64,000 nucleotides of DNA from Campylobacter sp. RM16192 (GTDB lineage: Bacteria > Campylobacterota > Campylobacteria > Campylobacterales > Campylobacteraceae), in the NCBI RefSeq assembly GCF_004803855.2, contig NZ_CP012552.1, positions 1,785,720 through 1,849,719 of the forward strand. The letters run 5' to 3'. Shown in pieces: positions 1-9,275 of the stretch (positions are counted from its first letter, which is position 1; the number at the start of each line of letters is the position of its first letter). A program made the position numbers and the translations under genes. The notes beneath the pieces were generated by a model. It was not told the origin of the DNA. It saw nothing but the letters and a program-made list of their open reading frames with translations, and ran no database searches.

Positions 1-711
1 TTTTTTGATCTCAACTTCTCTAAAGTGAAAGATAGAAGCAGCTAAACAAGCATCAGCACCTGCCAAAAATGCGTCTTTTATGTGCTCCATATTTCCCGCA
101 CCTCCACTTGCGATGACGGGGATGTTAAGCTTGCTAAACATTCGCGTAATATCAAGATCGTAACCGTTCTTAGTGCCGTCTCTATCCATCGAAGTTAACA
201 GTATCTCGCCAGCACCGCGCTCCTGAACTTCTTTCGCCCAAGCAAACGCATCTTTGCCCGTATCTATCCTGCCACCGTTTATAAATACGTGATAGCCACC
301 TTCAAAACTCTTAGCGTCAATCGCCACTACGACGCACTGTGAGCCAAATTTATTTGTAGCTTCGTCTATCAAATTTGGATTGTGAATGGCTGCTGAGTTT
401 AAGCTTATTTTATCGCATCCTACGTTTAAAAGCCGTGAAATATCATCAAGCGTTTTGATGCCACCGCCCACAGTTAGCGGGATAAATAGCTCGCGAGCCA
501 CCTTCTCCACGACATCTACAATCGTATCTCGCCCAAGATGAGTCGCCGTGATATCAAGGAAAGTAAGCTCATCAGCGCCCTCTTCATTGTATCTTTTGGC
601 GATCTCTACAGGATCTCCGGCATCGACAAGACCTACAAAATTTACGCCCTTTACGACGCGACCATCTTTAACATCAAGGCACGGGATTATACGTTTGGCA
701 AATTTATTCAC
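1..711 (-). CDS. hisF: Imidazole glycerol phosphate synthase cyclase subunit HisF (partial)
   Basis: Read on the minus strand from a GTG at 711, the product begins (M)[21 protein letters not shown] and runs 237 codons to the window edge without a stop. HisF proteins are about 250 residues, so only the C-terminal tail is missing. It is the (beta/alpha)8 cyclase that uses ammonia from HisH to close the imidazole ring in histidine synthesis. The conserved N-terminal Asp (CLDVKDG) and the second Asp ([13 protein letters not shown]) are present, as are the phosphate-binding glycines (VGGGIK, ASGGAG). An ATG-like start just upstream is not in frame, so GTG is the best start. Confidence 0.95.
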   Translation of the reverse strand, partial: MNKFAKRIIPCLDVKDGRVVKGVNFVGLVDAGDPVEIAKRYNEEGADELTFLDITATHLGRDTIVDVVEKVARELFIPLTVGGGIKTLDDISRLLNVGCDKISLNSAAIHNPNLIDEATNKFGSQCVVVAIDAKSFEGGYHVFINGGRIDTGKDAFAWAKEVQERGAGEILLTSMDRDGTKNGYDLDITRMFSKLNIPVIASGGAGNMEHIKDAFLAGADACLAASIFHFREVEIKK

Positions 712-841
712 GGCATACCTTTAAGTGATTTTCGGTGATTTTATCAAAAATTCACTTAATAACTGCTCGCAGTGAATTTATAGTTCTCTCAAGAAAAACA
801 AGACAAGAAATTCGAGCTTAAACCATTGTCAAAAAATTAAA

Positions 842-2437
842 TTAACGCTCTGTTAGTTTGATTTCACCGATTTTCTCAAAGCTATTTTTATCAAAAACAT
901 AAGCCCTATAGTCCTTGCCATCATCAAACCTAACTTGCAAATACTTAGGATCAAAGCTAACTCTAAGACGCATAGTAGCGGGGTCAAATTTCGCCGTCTC
1001 AAGCTCTTTTAGCTCGTAATTTTTACTAAATAGATAAATTTTGCCTTCATTAAAGCCAAGTCCTAAAAACTCGCTATTTTTGCTCTCATTTATATGTAGA
1101 TAATGAAAATTTTTAAGACTCTTAACCGCTTCAAAACTCACTTTATCATCATAAATTCTCACATTAAAAAACTCGCCGGCACTATCTTTAAAAAACAGTC
1201 CCGCATCAAACGGCTTTAAATTTGTAAATCTTCCAAAAACAGCCTTAATCGGAAATTTCACGCCCAAATTTTTAGCATCTTTATTTAAAATTTGGCTAAA
1301 TTCGCTCTCCTCGTCACCGTCATGATGAAAAATGCGAAATTTATCCTTATCAAAATAAATCATATCATCGCTAAAAGGTATGGCTGAAATTTTAGGATCG
1401 GGGTTAAAGAGCGGATAGAGCGGAATTTCAATCGGCACCGCGTCCTTTGGTGCGTAAGTCATCGACATCCTAGCCTGCCTTATATCAGCCTCGCTAAATA
1501 CCTCATCGCCGATTTTAACGGGCATTTTGCCTTGCTGTTTTAAGTCCATATAGTAGTTAAAGGCAAGCTCGTTTTTATACTCCGTTTCGTTTTTAAAAAC
1601 CTTTCCACTAGCGCTTCTGTAGGCGAAATAATGCCCGCCCAAATTCTCTTGAAATACAAATTCTTTCAGGCTCGGCGAGTAAAATATATAATACCTTTCG
1701 GATTTGTTTGCGAATTTCTGCTCGTAAAATTTATATCCGCCAAATCCCGCTATGGCTAAAATTCCTGCGTAAATTAACGACAAAAAGGCTAAATTTATCG
1801 AGGTTTCCTTGTGAGATATGAGAGCGTTAAACCCAAGCAAAACGGACAGCAAAAGTAAAATAAAAATAAGGATAAAACTTTTAAAATAAAACGTAACCGC
1901 AAAGCAAATTATGACAAAAATAACGCTTGAGATAGCCGCTCTAAGGCTTTTTTTATCAATTAACGCCGAACTTGTAAATATATAAAAAACTGCCGAACTT
2001 AAGCAAAAATAACACCAATTTATAAAAATCTCTTTTGTGATGACGATAGGATAAAATTTGTTTGCCAAAAACACAAGCCAAGTGCCAAAAACAGCCCAAA
2101 TAACCACAAAAAACAAGGCGGCAAAAATATAGTGCCAAATCAAAATTTGAAAGCTTGACACAGGCAGATGAAGCAGGCACTTTATACGGTTTCGTTGCGG
2201 CAAAAATTGCGCCAAAGCTACACAGAAAAAGCTTGCCGAAATAGCCGCAAAAGTTACAAATTCGGGCTCGTTATCAAAAAACACATAGCCGTACCAGATG
2301 ACTGATTCTGGGTGAATGGCTCCGAATTTGTAACTAAGATCAAAGCTAAACCAAGCAAAAAACAGAGCTAAAACCAAAATCAAAAATCCAAAAAACAGCC
2401 CAAGTCTTGTAATTTCTTTTAAAAATATCGACCTCAT
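842..2437 (-). CDS. ABC transporter permease-like membrane protein
   Basis: A 531-residue protein with about seven hydrophobic segments in the first 235 residues, followed by a long soluble C-terminal half of about 295 residues. It directly follows an ABC ATPase gene (11-bp gap), which suggests it is the membrane partner of an ABC-2-type exporter. The large non-membrane C-terminal domain is rich in beta-type, charged sequence and I do not recognise its family; the substrate is unknown. The pair resembles two-gene ABC modules that Campylobacter genomes annotate as 'ABC transporter permease' plus ATPase, but this is an inference from layout and topology. Confidence 0.75.
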   Translation of the reverse strand: MRSIFLKEITRLGLFFGFLILVLALFFAWFSFDLSYKFGAIHPESVIWYGYVFFDNEPEFVTFAAISASFFCVALAQFLPQRNRIKCLLHLPVSSFQILIWHYIFAALFFVVIWAVFGTWLVFLANKFYPIVITKEIFINWCYFCLSSAVFYIFTSSALIDKKSLRAAISSVIFVIICFAVTFYFKSFILIFILLLLSVLLGFNALISHKETSINLAFLSLIYAGILAIAGFGGYKFYEQKFANKSERYYIFYSPSLKEFVFQENLGGHYFAYRSASGKVFKNETEYKNELAFNYYMDLKQQGKMPVKIGDEVFSEADIRQARMSMTYAPKDAVPIEIPLYPLFNPDPKISAIPFSDDMIYFDKDKFRIFHHDGDEESEFSQILNKDAKNLGVKFPIKAVFGRFTNLKPFDAGLFFKDSAGEFFNVRIYDDKVSFEAVKSLKNFHYLHINESKNSEFLGLGFNEGKIYLFSKNYELKELETAKFDPATMRLRVSFDPKYLQVRFDDGKDYRAYVFDKNSFEKIGEIKLTER

Positions 2438-2447
2438 TTCACCCTCC

Positions 2448-3281
2448 CTACTCGTATCTGCCTACAAAGCCTAAAAATTTATCCTCAAAACTTGCATTTT
2501 GCGCCTCAAAACCGTCTATATCTACAAATCCGTAAGCCATTTTGTGATGTTTAAATTCATCTATATTTTTGAAATTTTTTCCGCTTGCATCAAATTCTTT
2601 CGGTAGTTTATAAACCTTAAAATCCTGCATAAATTCACTCATCTTGCTTTGAAAAATTCGCCCTCCTCGCTCGACAATCAAAAACTCATCGATCAAATTT
2701 TCAAGATCGCTCATTACGTGACTTGTGACGATCACTGTCTTATCCTTGCCGTCAAGATAGTCCTTGAGATAATCGCCAAAAAGCCGCCTATATCCAGCAT
2801 CAAGACCCATGGAATAATCATCAAATATAAGCACTTTGGCATCTTGCGCAAACAGCGAAGCAAGGATAACTTGGGACTTTTGCCCAAAGGACATGGAATT
2901 TAGCTTTTGATCCTTGCTGAGTTTTAAAAGCTTTGCCAAATCGTTATAAATTTTGCTGTCCCAGCGCGGATAAAACGCGGATAAAAACTCCTCATACTGT
3001 GCGATACTTAGATGATCAAAGCTCGTAAATCCCTCAAATAGCAAGGCGATATCGCGCTTGGCTTCGCTGTCAAGGCTGAAGCTATTTTTGCCAAGAACCC
3101 TGCACTCGCCGCTTTTTGGACGAATATAGCCCATTAGGATATTTATAAGCGTGCTCTTACCCACGCCGTTTCTGCCCAAAATCCCAAACACGCTGCCCTG
3201 CTTTACGTTAAAACTCAAATTTTCGTAAATCAGCTTTTTGCCGTAAAAATGCGTGACGTCCTTTACTTCGATAGCGTTCAT
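2448..3281 (-). CDS. ABC transporter ATP-binding protein
   Basis: About 277 residues from the ATG at 3281 (MNAIEVKDVTHFYGKK). An AAGG motif lies just upstream, so this start is preferred over an in-frame extension to 3356 that gives an atypical N-terminus. Walker A is GRNGVGKST, the signature motif is MSFGQKSQ, and Walker B reads VLIFDDYSMGLD. The usual catalytic Glu after the Walker B Asp is replaced by Asp (DD rather than DE), which may slow hydrolysis. A His switch is present (VTSHVMSDLE). It is co-oriented with and 10 bp from the downstream membrane gene, so the two probably form one exporter. Substrate unknown. Confidence 0.9.
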   Translation of the reverse strand: MNAIEVKDVTHFYGKKLIYENLSFNVKQGSVFGILGRNGVGKSTLINILMGYIRPKSGECRVLGKNSFSLDSEAKRDIALLFEGFTSFDHLSIAQYEEFLSAFYPRWDSKIYNDLAKLLKLSKDQKLNSMSFGQKSQVILASLFAQDAKVLIFDDYSMGLDAGYRRLFGDYLKDYLDGKDKTVIVTSHVMSDLENLIDEFLIVERGGRIFQSKMSEFMQDFKVYKLPKEFDASGKNFKNIDEFKHHKMAYGFVDIDGFEAQNASFEDKFLGFVGRYE

Positions 3282-3475
3282 AAAAAGCCTTATATAAAAT
3301 ATTATTGAAAATTCTATTACATTATTAATAAGGAGAATCTTAAGAGTTATTATCATAAATATGCCAAAAATTCAAGGCTAAAATTTCGTCCAAATTTCGA
3401 TAAAAAACAAAGCCGTAATGATATTTATTTTTCAAAATAAACTTTTTATAAGCAAAGTTTGGATAAATTTGCCAA

Positions 3476-4327
3476 ATGATCAAGGCAAAGAAACATTTTG
3501 GACAAAATTTTTTACACGATCAAAATGTGCTGAACAAAATCATCCAATCGATTCCCAAAGATATGCAAAACATAGTAGAAATTGGGCCTGGCTTAGGTGA
3601 TTTGACGTCAAAAATTTTGCAAATTTCAGATTCGGTTACGAGCTACGAGATAGACGGCGAGCTTTACCAACTGCTTGAAAAAAAGTTTGCAAAAGAAATC
3701 AAAGACGGACGATTAAGACTTTTTTGCGTAGATGCGTTAAGTCGGTGGGACGAAAGCGGTTTGAGTGAGACAGACTACTTTTTAACGGCAAATTTGCCCT
3801 ACTACGTCGCCACCAAGATGATTTTAAACGCTATCGAAGATGAGAGATGTCGCGGACTTGTTGTGATGATACAAAAAGAGGTCGCGGTCAAATTTAGCGC
3901 CAAAGGCGGTGAGAGCGAATTTAGCGCGCTGTCGATTTTAGCATCGCTTCAAGGTGGCTGCGAGCTACTTTTTGACGTGCCAAGCGAGTGTTTTAACCCG
4001 CCTCCAAAGATAACCTCATCTGTTATAAAGATCGAAAAAAGCAAAAATTTGATAGGCGAAAATGCTGTTTTTAATACCGAATTCGAGTATGAAAAATTTA
4101 AAAAATTTCTAAAAACCGCTTTTGGCACACCAAGAAAGACGCTTAGTAAAAATTTATCGGCAAATTTCGATAAATGCTTGCTAGCTGAAATTTACGGCGA
4201 GCTAAATTTGAGCCAAAATTTACGTCCTCACGAGATCGATGTCAATCTTTATCTAAAAATATTTGAAAAATTAAAGGTAAAAGATGAACGAAGACAAAGT
4301 TGTAGTCTCCAAAGGAAAGAGCAATAA
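3476..4327 (+). CDS. rsmA: 16S rRNA dimethyladenosine transferase RsmA/KsgA
   Basis: 283 residues. It dimethylates two adjacent adenosines in the 3'-terminal hairpin of 16S rRNA during small-subunit assembly, with SAM as donor. The N-terminus KKHFGQNFL is typical. The SAM site EIGPGLGDLT lies near residue 36 and the catalytic NLPYY motif near residue 108. The C-terminal tail is basic and overlaps the next gene (rnj) by 44 bases in another frame, so the two are very probably co-transcribed. An alternative start in another frame upstream has no family similarity. Confidence 0.96.
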   Translation: MIKAKKHFGQNFLHDQNVLNKIIQSIPKDMQNIVEIGPGLGDLTSKILQISDSVTSYEIDGELYQLLEKKFAKEIKDGRLRLFCVDALSRWDESGLSETDYFLTANLPYYVATKMILNAIEDERCRGLVVMIQKEVAVKFSAKGGESEFSALSILASLQGGCELLFDVPSECFNPPPKITSSVIKIEKSKNLIGENAVFNTEFEYEKFKKFLKTAFGTPRKTLSKNLSANFDKCLLAEIYGELNLSQNLRPHEIDVNLYLKIFEKLKVKDERRQSCSLQRKEQ

Positions 4328-6455
4328 AAAGCGAAGATTTCGCCCAAAAAACAAAAATAATCAAGGCGAAAACAATGCAGAAATAAGTGCCGAACAAAAA
4401 GCGAGCAATAACGTTATAGATAATTTTTTTGCGACCTCTTTTGACGGCGAAACGCAAAATAAAAGCCACGAAAGCTCCGCTAAACAAAACGGCAAAAAAG
4501 CCAACTCAAAGCAGCACAAAAAACAAAATTCTCAAAATGGCGGACAAAATTCTCAAAACAATTCAAAAAATGCCAAGCAAAACGCTGAAAATAAAAATAC
4601 CGGCACTCAGCAAAACAGCCAAAACGGCTCAAACGATGATGCTCAAAAACCAAAAAAGAGTAAAAAGCCGAAAAAAAATTTGCCGGCCAAACTAAACGGT
4701 AACGAGCAATGGCAACAAGACATCGCAAGCGCGATAGAGGCGAACAAAGCTACTCAAGAGCTTCGTCTTGAGCCGCTTAAATACCTAAATTCAAGCGAGC
4801 ATAAGATCCGCGTAACTCCACTTGGCGGGCTTGGCGAGATCGGCGGAAACATGACAGTGTTTGAGACCGAAACAAGCGCGATAATCGTAGATATCGGCAT
4901 GAGCTTTCCAAGCGAGAGCATGCACGGAGTTGATATACTCATACCTGACTTTGACTACGTGCGAAAGATAAAAGACAAGATAAAAGGCGTTATCATAACT
5001 CATGCTCACGAAGATCACATCGGTGCGGTGCCGTATTTTTACAAAGAGTTTAAGTTCCCGATCTACGCCACGCCTCTTCCGCTTGGAATGATAAATAATA
5101 AATTTGAAGAGCATGGGCTAAAGCAGGAGCGTTCGCTATTTCGCTCGGTTGAAAAGCGCAAGCCTTATCTAATCGGTGATTTTGAAGTGGAGTGGATACA
5201 TATAACTCACTCGATTATCGATTCATCAGCACTTGCCATCACGACAAAGGCGGGTACGATCTTGCACACGGGTGACTTTAAGATAGATCACACGCCTATA
5301 GACGGCTATACGACCGACTTAGGACGTATCGCATACTACGGAGAGCGAGGTGTGCTGTGCTTGATGAGTGATAGCACAAACAGCTACAGAGAAGGTATCA
5401 CAAAGAGCGAAAGCAGCGTAGGAAAGACCTTTGACGCGATATTTGCCAAATCCAAAGGGCGCGTGATAATGAGCACATTTAGCTCAAACATCCACCGCGT
5501 ATATCAGGCTATCGAGTGGGGGCTTAAATATAACCGCAAAGTCTGCGTCATCGGCAGAAGTATGGAACGCAACTTATACACGGCAATGGAGCTAGGCTAC
5601 GTAAAGCTTGATAAGAAAATTTTCATAGATGCAAATGAAGTAGGCAAATACAAAGACAACGAGGTGCTAATCGTAACCACCGGCAGCCAAGGCGAAACGA
5701 TGAGCGCGCTATATCGCATGGCGACCGATGAGCATAAATATATAAAAATCAAGCCGACCGATCAGATCATAATAAGCTCTAAAGCAATCCCGGGAAATGA
5801 AGGAAGCGTATCGACGGTGCTAAATTTCTTAATAAAATCAGGCGCAAGCGTAGCGTATCAGGATTTTAGCGAAATTCACGTAAGCGGACACGCCGCGCAA
5901 GAGGAACAAAAGCTCATGATCCGCCTAACGAAGCCGAAATTTTTCCTTCCAGTTCACGGCGAATATAACCACATCGCAAAACACAAAGAGACAGCCATAA
6001 GCTGCGGAGTGGACGAGCGAAACATATATCTTATGAGCGACGGCGATCAGGTTGAAATTTGCCAAAAATATATGAAAAGAGCAAAAACCGTTAAGACCGG
6101 TAAAGTCTTTATAGATAATCAAATCAACAAGCAAATTTCAGACGATGTCGTTATCGACCGCCAAAATTTGGCAGAAGCGGGCGTAGTAATGATCATCGCT
6201 CAAATTTCACGTCACAGCCAAAAGCTCATAAACAAACCGCGTGTAATTAGCTACGGTCTTGTTGCAGACAAGCAAGACGGGGAATTTAGCAAAGAGATGG
6301 AAGAGGTGCTCGTGCAGTTTTTAAGCAACGTAAAAGAGGAGCTTCTCAAAGACAGCCGCATGCTTGAAAGCCAAGTGCGCCAAGTGATAAGAAAGCATAT
6401 ATTTAGAAAAGTGAAAAAATACCCGACTATCGTTCCGATAATTTATTTGATGTAA
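4284..6455 (+). CDS. rnj: Ribonuclease J
   Basis: 723 residues. It is a metallo-beta-lactamase/beta-CASP ribonuclease that takes part in mRNA decay and rRNA maturation; in Campylobacterota it stands in for the RNase E-type degradosome core. The first roughly 130 residues form a low-complexity extension rich in Asn, Gln and Lys, as known for Helicobacter/Campylobacter RNase J. The catalytic core starts with TPLGGLGEIGGN. The zinc motif HAHEDH lies near residue 239, and further ligands are in LHTGDFK and PVHGEY. The start lies inside rsmA (44-base overlap), pointing to translational coupling. Confidence 0.97.
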   Translation: MNEDKVVVSKGKSNKKRRFRPKNKNNQGENNAEISAEQKASNNVIDNFFATSFDGETQNKSHESSAKQNGKKANSKQHKKQNSQNGGQNSQNNSKNAKQNAENKNTGTQQNSQNGSNDDAQKPKKSKKPKKNLPAKLNGNEQWQQDIASAIEANKATQELRLEPLKYLNSSEHKIRVTPLGGLGEIGGNMTVFETETSAIIVDIGMSFPSESMHGVDILIPDFDYVRKIKDKIKGVIITHAHEDHIGAVPYFYKEFKFPIYATPLPLGMINNKFEEHGLKQERSLFRSVEKRKPYLIGDFEVEWIHITHSIIDSSALAITTKAGTILHTGDFKIDHTPIDGYTTDLGRIAYYGERGVLCLMSDSTNSYREGITKSESSVGKTFDAIFAKSKGRVIMSTFSSNIHRVYQAIEWGLKYNRKVCVIGRSMERNLYTAMELGYVKLDKKIFIDANEVGKYKDNEVLIVTTGSQGETMSALYRMATDEHKYIKIKPTDQIIISSKAIPGNEGSVSTVLNFLIKSGASVAYQDFSEIHVSGHAAQEEQKLMIRLTKPKFFLPVHGEYNHIAKHKETAISCGVDERNIYLMSDGDQVEICQKYMKRAKTVKTGKVFIDNQINKQISDDVVIDRQNLAEAGVVMIIAQISRHSQKLINKPRVISYGLVADKQDGEFSKEMEEVLVQFLSNVKEELLKDSRMLESQVRQVIRKHIFRKVKKYPTIVPIIYLM

Positions 6456-6463
6456 GGTTTAAA

Positions 6464-7426
6464 ATGCAAGATATGATACAAATCGCAAGCGAAGTGCTGA
6501 AAGAAGAGGCCGCCGAGCTCATTCGTCAGGCTAACAAGCTTGGAAGCGAGATAGATGAGGCGGTAAATTTGATGTATAACGCCAAAGGCAAGGTTATCGT
6601 AACGGGAGTCGGCAAAAGCGGTCATATCGGCGCTAAGATAGCTGCCACGCTTGCAAGCACGGGCACGCCAAGCTTTTTTATACACCCGACCGAAGCGATG
6701 CACGGCGACCTTGGCATGATAGATGAAAATGACGTTGTTTTGGCGATAAGCTTTAGCGGCGAGAGCGATGAGCTCGTGCGAATTTTGCCGCATATTAAGA
6801 GATTTGGCATCAAGATAATCGGCATGGCAAAGAGCAAGGAAAGTAGCCTTGGCAAATTTAGCGATGCGCTTTTAAATTTAGACATCATCAAAGAGGCCTG
6901 CCCGCTAAATATCGCTCCTACAACATCAACCACGCTAACCTTAGCACTTGGCGATGCGCTTGCAGTTTGCCTGATGAGAAAAAGAGAATTTAAGCAAGAA
7001 GATTTTGCAAATTTCCACCCGGGCGGAAGTCTTGGCAAAAGGCTATTTGTTAAGGTCAAAGACGTGATGAAAACGCAAAATTTACCGATCATAAAAGATA
7101 ACGTTAGTTTAAAAACCGCGATTGATGCGATGACTCACGGCAAGCTTGGCAATGTACTGCTGGTTGATGGCGAGGGCAAATTAAAAGCCGTTTTAAGCGA
7201 CGGGGACTTGCGTAGAGCGCTCATGAGCGAGAGCTTTGACATCAACGAAAAAGCGATAACTTACGCAACTAAAACGCCAAAAACACTAACAAACAAAGAG
7301 ATGTTAGCGATAGATTCGCTAAGGCTGATTGAAGAGTATAAGATCCAAATTTTAGTAGTGCTTGACGAGGGCGAAAGACCGATCGGAGTGCTACACATAC
7401 ACGATTTATCGAGCTTGGGGCTATGA
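6464..7426 (+). CDS. kdsD: Arabinose-5-phosphate isomerase, KpsF/GutQ (KdsD) family
   Basis: 320 residues. An SIS domain (about 35-175; VGKSGHIGAKIAATLASTGTPSFF and the sugar-phosphate site HPTEAMHGDLGM) is followed by two CBS motifs from about residue 205. Members convert ribulose-5-phosphate to arabinose-5-phosphate, the precursor of Kdo for lipid A-core or capsule. It follows rnj by 8 bases and its stop overlaps the next start (ATGA), so it belongs to the same operon. Its exact role in Kdo synthesis here is by family. Confidence 0.93.
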   Translation: MQDMIQIASEVLKEEAAELIRQANKLGSEIDEAVNLMYNAKGKVIVTGVGKSGHIGAKIAATLASTGTPSFFIHPTEAMHGDLGMIDENDVVLAISFSGESDELVRILPHIKRFGIKIIGMAKSKESSLGKFSDALLNLDIIKEACPLNIAPTTSTTLTLALGDALAVCLMRKREFKQEDFANFHPGGSLGKRLFVKVKDVMKTQNLPIIKDNVSLKTAIDAMTHGKLGNVLLVDGEGKLKAVLSDGDLRRALMSESFDINEKAITYATKTPKTLTNKEMLAIDSLRLIEEYKIQILVVLDEGERPIGVLHIHDLSSLGL

Positions 7427-8205
7427 TGGAAAATTCAAAAATGAGACTAAACAAATTTATCTCGCACAACACAAGCTACTCACGCCGAGAGGCTGACGAA
7501 TTAATCAAAAACGGCAAAGTTAGCGTAAATAACCGAGTTGTTAGCGAGCTTGCCACAAGCGTTAGCGATGAAGATAAAGTTAAGATAAACAGTCGCTTGG
7601 TCAAGCTTAAAAAGGATTTTACAGTGATCGTCTATCACAAACAAAAGGGCGAGCTCGTTAGCAAAAAAGATGATCGCGGACGAAAGACGATATATGATAG
7701 CTTGCCGCGAAATTTTGCTAAATTTGTAAGCGTTGGCAGGCTTGATTATGCGAGCGAAGGGCTTTTGCTGCTAACTGACGCGCCTGCAATCGCAACTGCG
7801 CTCATGGAAAGCGACATAGAAAGAATGTACTATCTAAAAGTGAAAGGCGAAGTAGGGCAGGAGGTGATAACCGCGATGCAAGAGGGCTTTTTCGCCGCAG
7901 ACGCAACCAAAGGCGCGCATGCTAAAACCGAGATCAAATCAATGGAATTTAAGCCCTTTTTAGCGTATAAAATTTTTGGCTCAAGCGGAGGATACACAAA
8001 GCTAAAAGTCATCATAAACGAAGGTAAAAACCGAGAGTTAAGAAGGTTTTTTGGATATTTTGATCTTGAAGTTATGGATCTGAAGCGAGTGAGTTTCGGC
8101 CGAGTTGATCTTGGCATGCTAAAGCCCGGCAAATGGCGCTACTTTGAAAATAGCGAATACGAAGATCTAAGGGATTTTTTAAAAACCAACAAAATTCGCT
8201 ACTAA
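7423..8205 (+). CDS. Pseudouridine synthase, RluB/RsuA-type
   Basis: 260 residues. An S4 RNA-binding domain (MRLNKFISHNTSYSRREADELI, about 7-60) precedes a pseudouridine synthase domain whose catalytic Asp is in GRLDYASEGLLLLT. The family isomerises uridines in ribosomal RNA (RluB, RluF and RsuA types); which site is modified cannot be read from sequence. The start overlaps the kdsD stop, and a second ATG (7441) in front of MRLNKF is an alternative start. It ends in a hairpin that overlaps its stop codon. Confidence 0.92.
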   Translation: MMENSKMRLNKFISHNTSYSRREADELIKNGKVSVNNRVVSELATSVSDEDKVKINSRLVKLKKDFTVIVYHKQKGELVSKKDDRGRKTIYDSLPRNFAKFVSVGRLDYASEGLLLLTDAPAIATALMESDIERMYYLKVKGEVGQEVITAMQEGFFAADATKGAHAKTEIKSMEFKPFLAYKIFGSSGGYTKLKVIINEGKNRELRRFFGYFDLEVMDLKRVSFGRVDLGMLKPGKWRYFENSEYEDLRDFLKTNKIRY

Positions 8206-8231
8206 ATTTAGCCGACCTCTTCGGCTAAATT
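8205..8231 (+). terminator. Hairpin after the pseudouridine synthase gene
   Basis: An 11-bp perfect inverted repeat (AATTTAGCCGA, loop CCTCT, TCGGCTAAATT) starts at the stop codon of the upstream gene. The T-tract after it is weak, so efficiency is uncertain. Confidence 0.6.
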
Positions 8232-8298
8232 CTTAAATTTCACACTAGATAACACTTCTTTTATTACAATTTTGCAAATTTTAAAAAATAGGACAAAA

Positions 8299-8742
8299 AT
8301 GCAAAATCTAATTCATAAATTTATCAGTTCGGAATTCGAGATCAAATTCGCAAGATTTGCGCTCATCTTAGTGCTGTTTTTATTTGGCAACTACAAATGG
8401 TTTGAGTTTAAAGTGGAGCTTTTAAAGCCGATCATCTCGGGCACTTGGCTAAATTTTCTCTACACCATTTTTGGTTTTCACGGAGCTAGCTATTTTTTAG
8501 GCGTTGTTGAAAGTATCGGATATATCGCACTTGCAGTTGGATATAAAAAGCCAAAAGCCGGAGTTTTGGGTTCACTTATCGTTATCATGACAGGTCTTGT
8601 CACACTTAGTCTAATTCCTCAGCTTGGCAAGCCAGATGGCTTCATACTAAAAGATATTTTCATGGTTGCAATTGGCTTTATAATCCTAAAATACGATCTA
8701 ATCAGAATACAAAAAGCTAGTAATCAAGCCTCGCTAGTCTAA
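8299..8742 (+). CDS. DUF417-type small membrane protein (YkgB-like)
   Basis: 147 residues from the ATG at 8299, which is preceded by AGGAC. It has four hydrophobic segments (about 20-40, 60-80, 85-105, 110-130) and motifs such as FGNYKWFEFK and LIPQLGKPDGFILKDIFM that fit the DUF417/YkgB family. The function of that family is not established. It stands alone between the hairpin-terminated rnj operon and the cadC gene. Confidence 0.8.
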   Translation: MQNLIHKFISSEFEIKFARFALILVLFLFGNYKWFEFKVELLKPIISGTWLNFLYTIFGFHGASYFLGVVESIGYIALAVGYKKPKAGVLGSLIVIMTGLVTLSLIPQLGKPDGFILKDIFMVAIGFIILKYDLIRIQKASNQASLV

Positions 8743-8829
8743 ATTTTACGCTTTCAAACTCGCACGATAAATAAAAGCCGTGCGGGTTAATAAACCAAAT
8801 TTGGCTTTTAATTTCAGCAAATTTCATAC

Positions 8830-8880
8830 TTGACAAAATATTTTTAAAGTTATATACTTGCTCAAATGAATAATTGTTCA
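8830..8880 (+). promoter_or_regulatory. cadC-cadA promoter with ArsR/SmtB-type operator
   Basis: TTGACA (8830-8835), a 17-bp spacer and TATACT (8853-8858) form a near-consensus sigma-70 promoter. At 8867-8880, over the expected transcription start, lies TGAATAATTGTTCA, an imperfect palindrome that matches the 12-2-12 operator type of SmtB/CadC/CzrA repressors. It lies 17 bases before the cadC start, so metal-relieved autorepression is expected. Motifs are seen directly; binding is inferred. Confidence 0.8.
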
Positions 8881-8896
8881 TATATAAAGGCAAAAA

Positions 8897-9274
8897 ATGC
8901 AAGAAAACATACAAAATAGCGATTTAGAAGCAGTTTGTGAAAGCACGATCATACATCAAGATGTGATAGAAAAAGTAAAAAGCGAGCTGAAAAGCGAAGA
9001 AATCTTATACGATCTTGGCGATTTTTTTAAAATTTTAGGCGACACGACGAGGATAAAAATTTTAAGCGCACTATCCAAATCGCAAATGTGTGTCTGCGAT
9101 ATCGCGGCACTTTTTGGCATGAGCCACTCGGCCATCTCGCATCAACTTAGAGTGCTCAAGCAAGGAAGATTGGTTAAACACAAAAAGCAGGGCAAGGTGG
9201 TTTATTATTCACTTGATGACGAACACGTAAAAAGTATCATCGAACAAGGGCTTACACACATCATGGAGAGATAA
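8897..9274 (+). CDS. ArsR/SmtB-family metal-sensing repressor (CadC-like)
   Basis: 125 residues with a winged-helix domain: DLGDFFKILGDTTRIKIL, then MCVCDIAALFGMSHSAISHQL as recognition helix and KQGKVVYYSLDD as wing. The N-terminal Cys (AVCEST), the central CVC motif and His residues near both ends are candidates for thiolate/His metal coordination as in CadC. It is translated one base upstream of the P-type ATPase gene and has a matching operator in its own promoter. It most likely releases DNA upon Cd/Zn/Pb binding; the exact metal is not decided by sequence alone. Confidence 0.92.
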   Translation: MQENIQNSDLEAVCESTIIHQDVIEKVKSELKSEEILYDLGDFFKILGDTTRIKILSALSKSQMCVCDIAALFGMSHSAISHQLRVLKQGRLVKHKKQGKVVYYSLDDEHVKSIIEQGLTHIMER

Positions 9275-9275
9275 A

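Noticed and set aside
538..738. 66-codon plus-strand frame across the hisF start
   Set aside because: It is the shadow of hisF on the other strand.
3418..3600. 60-codon frame overlapping the start of rsmA
   Set aside because: Different frame from rsmA, no family pattern.
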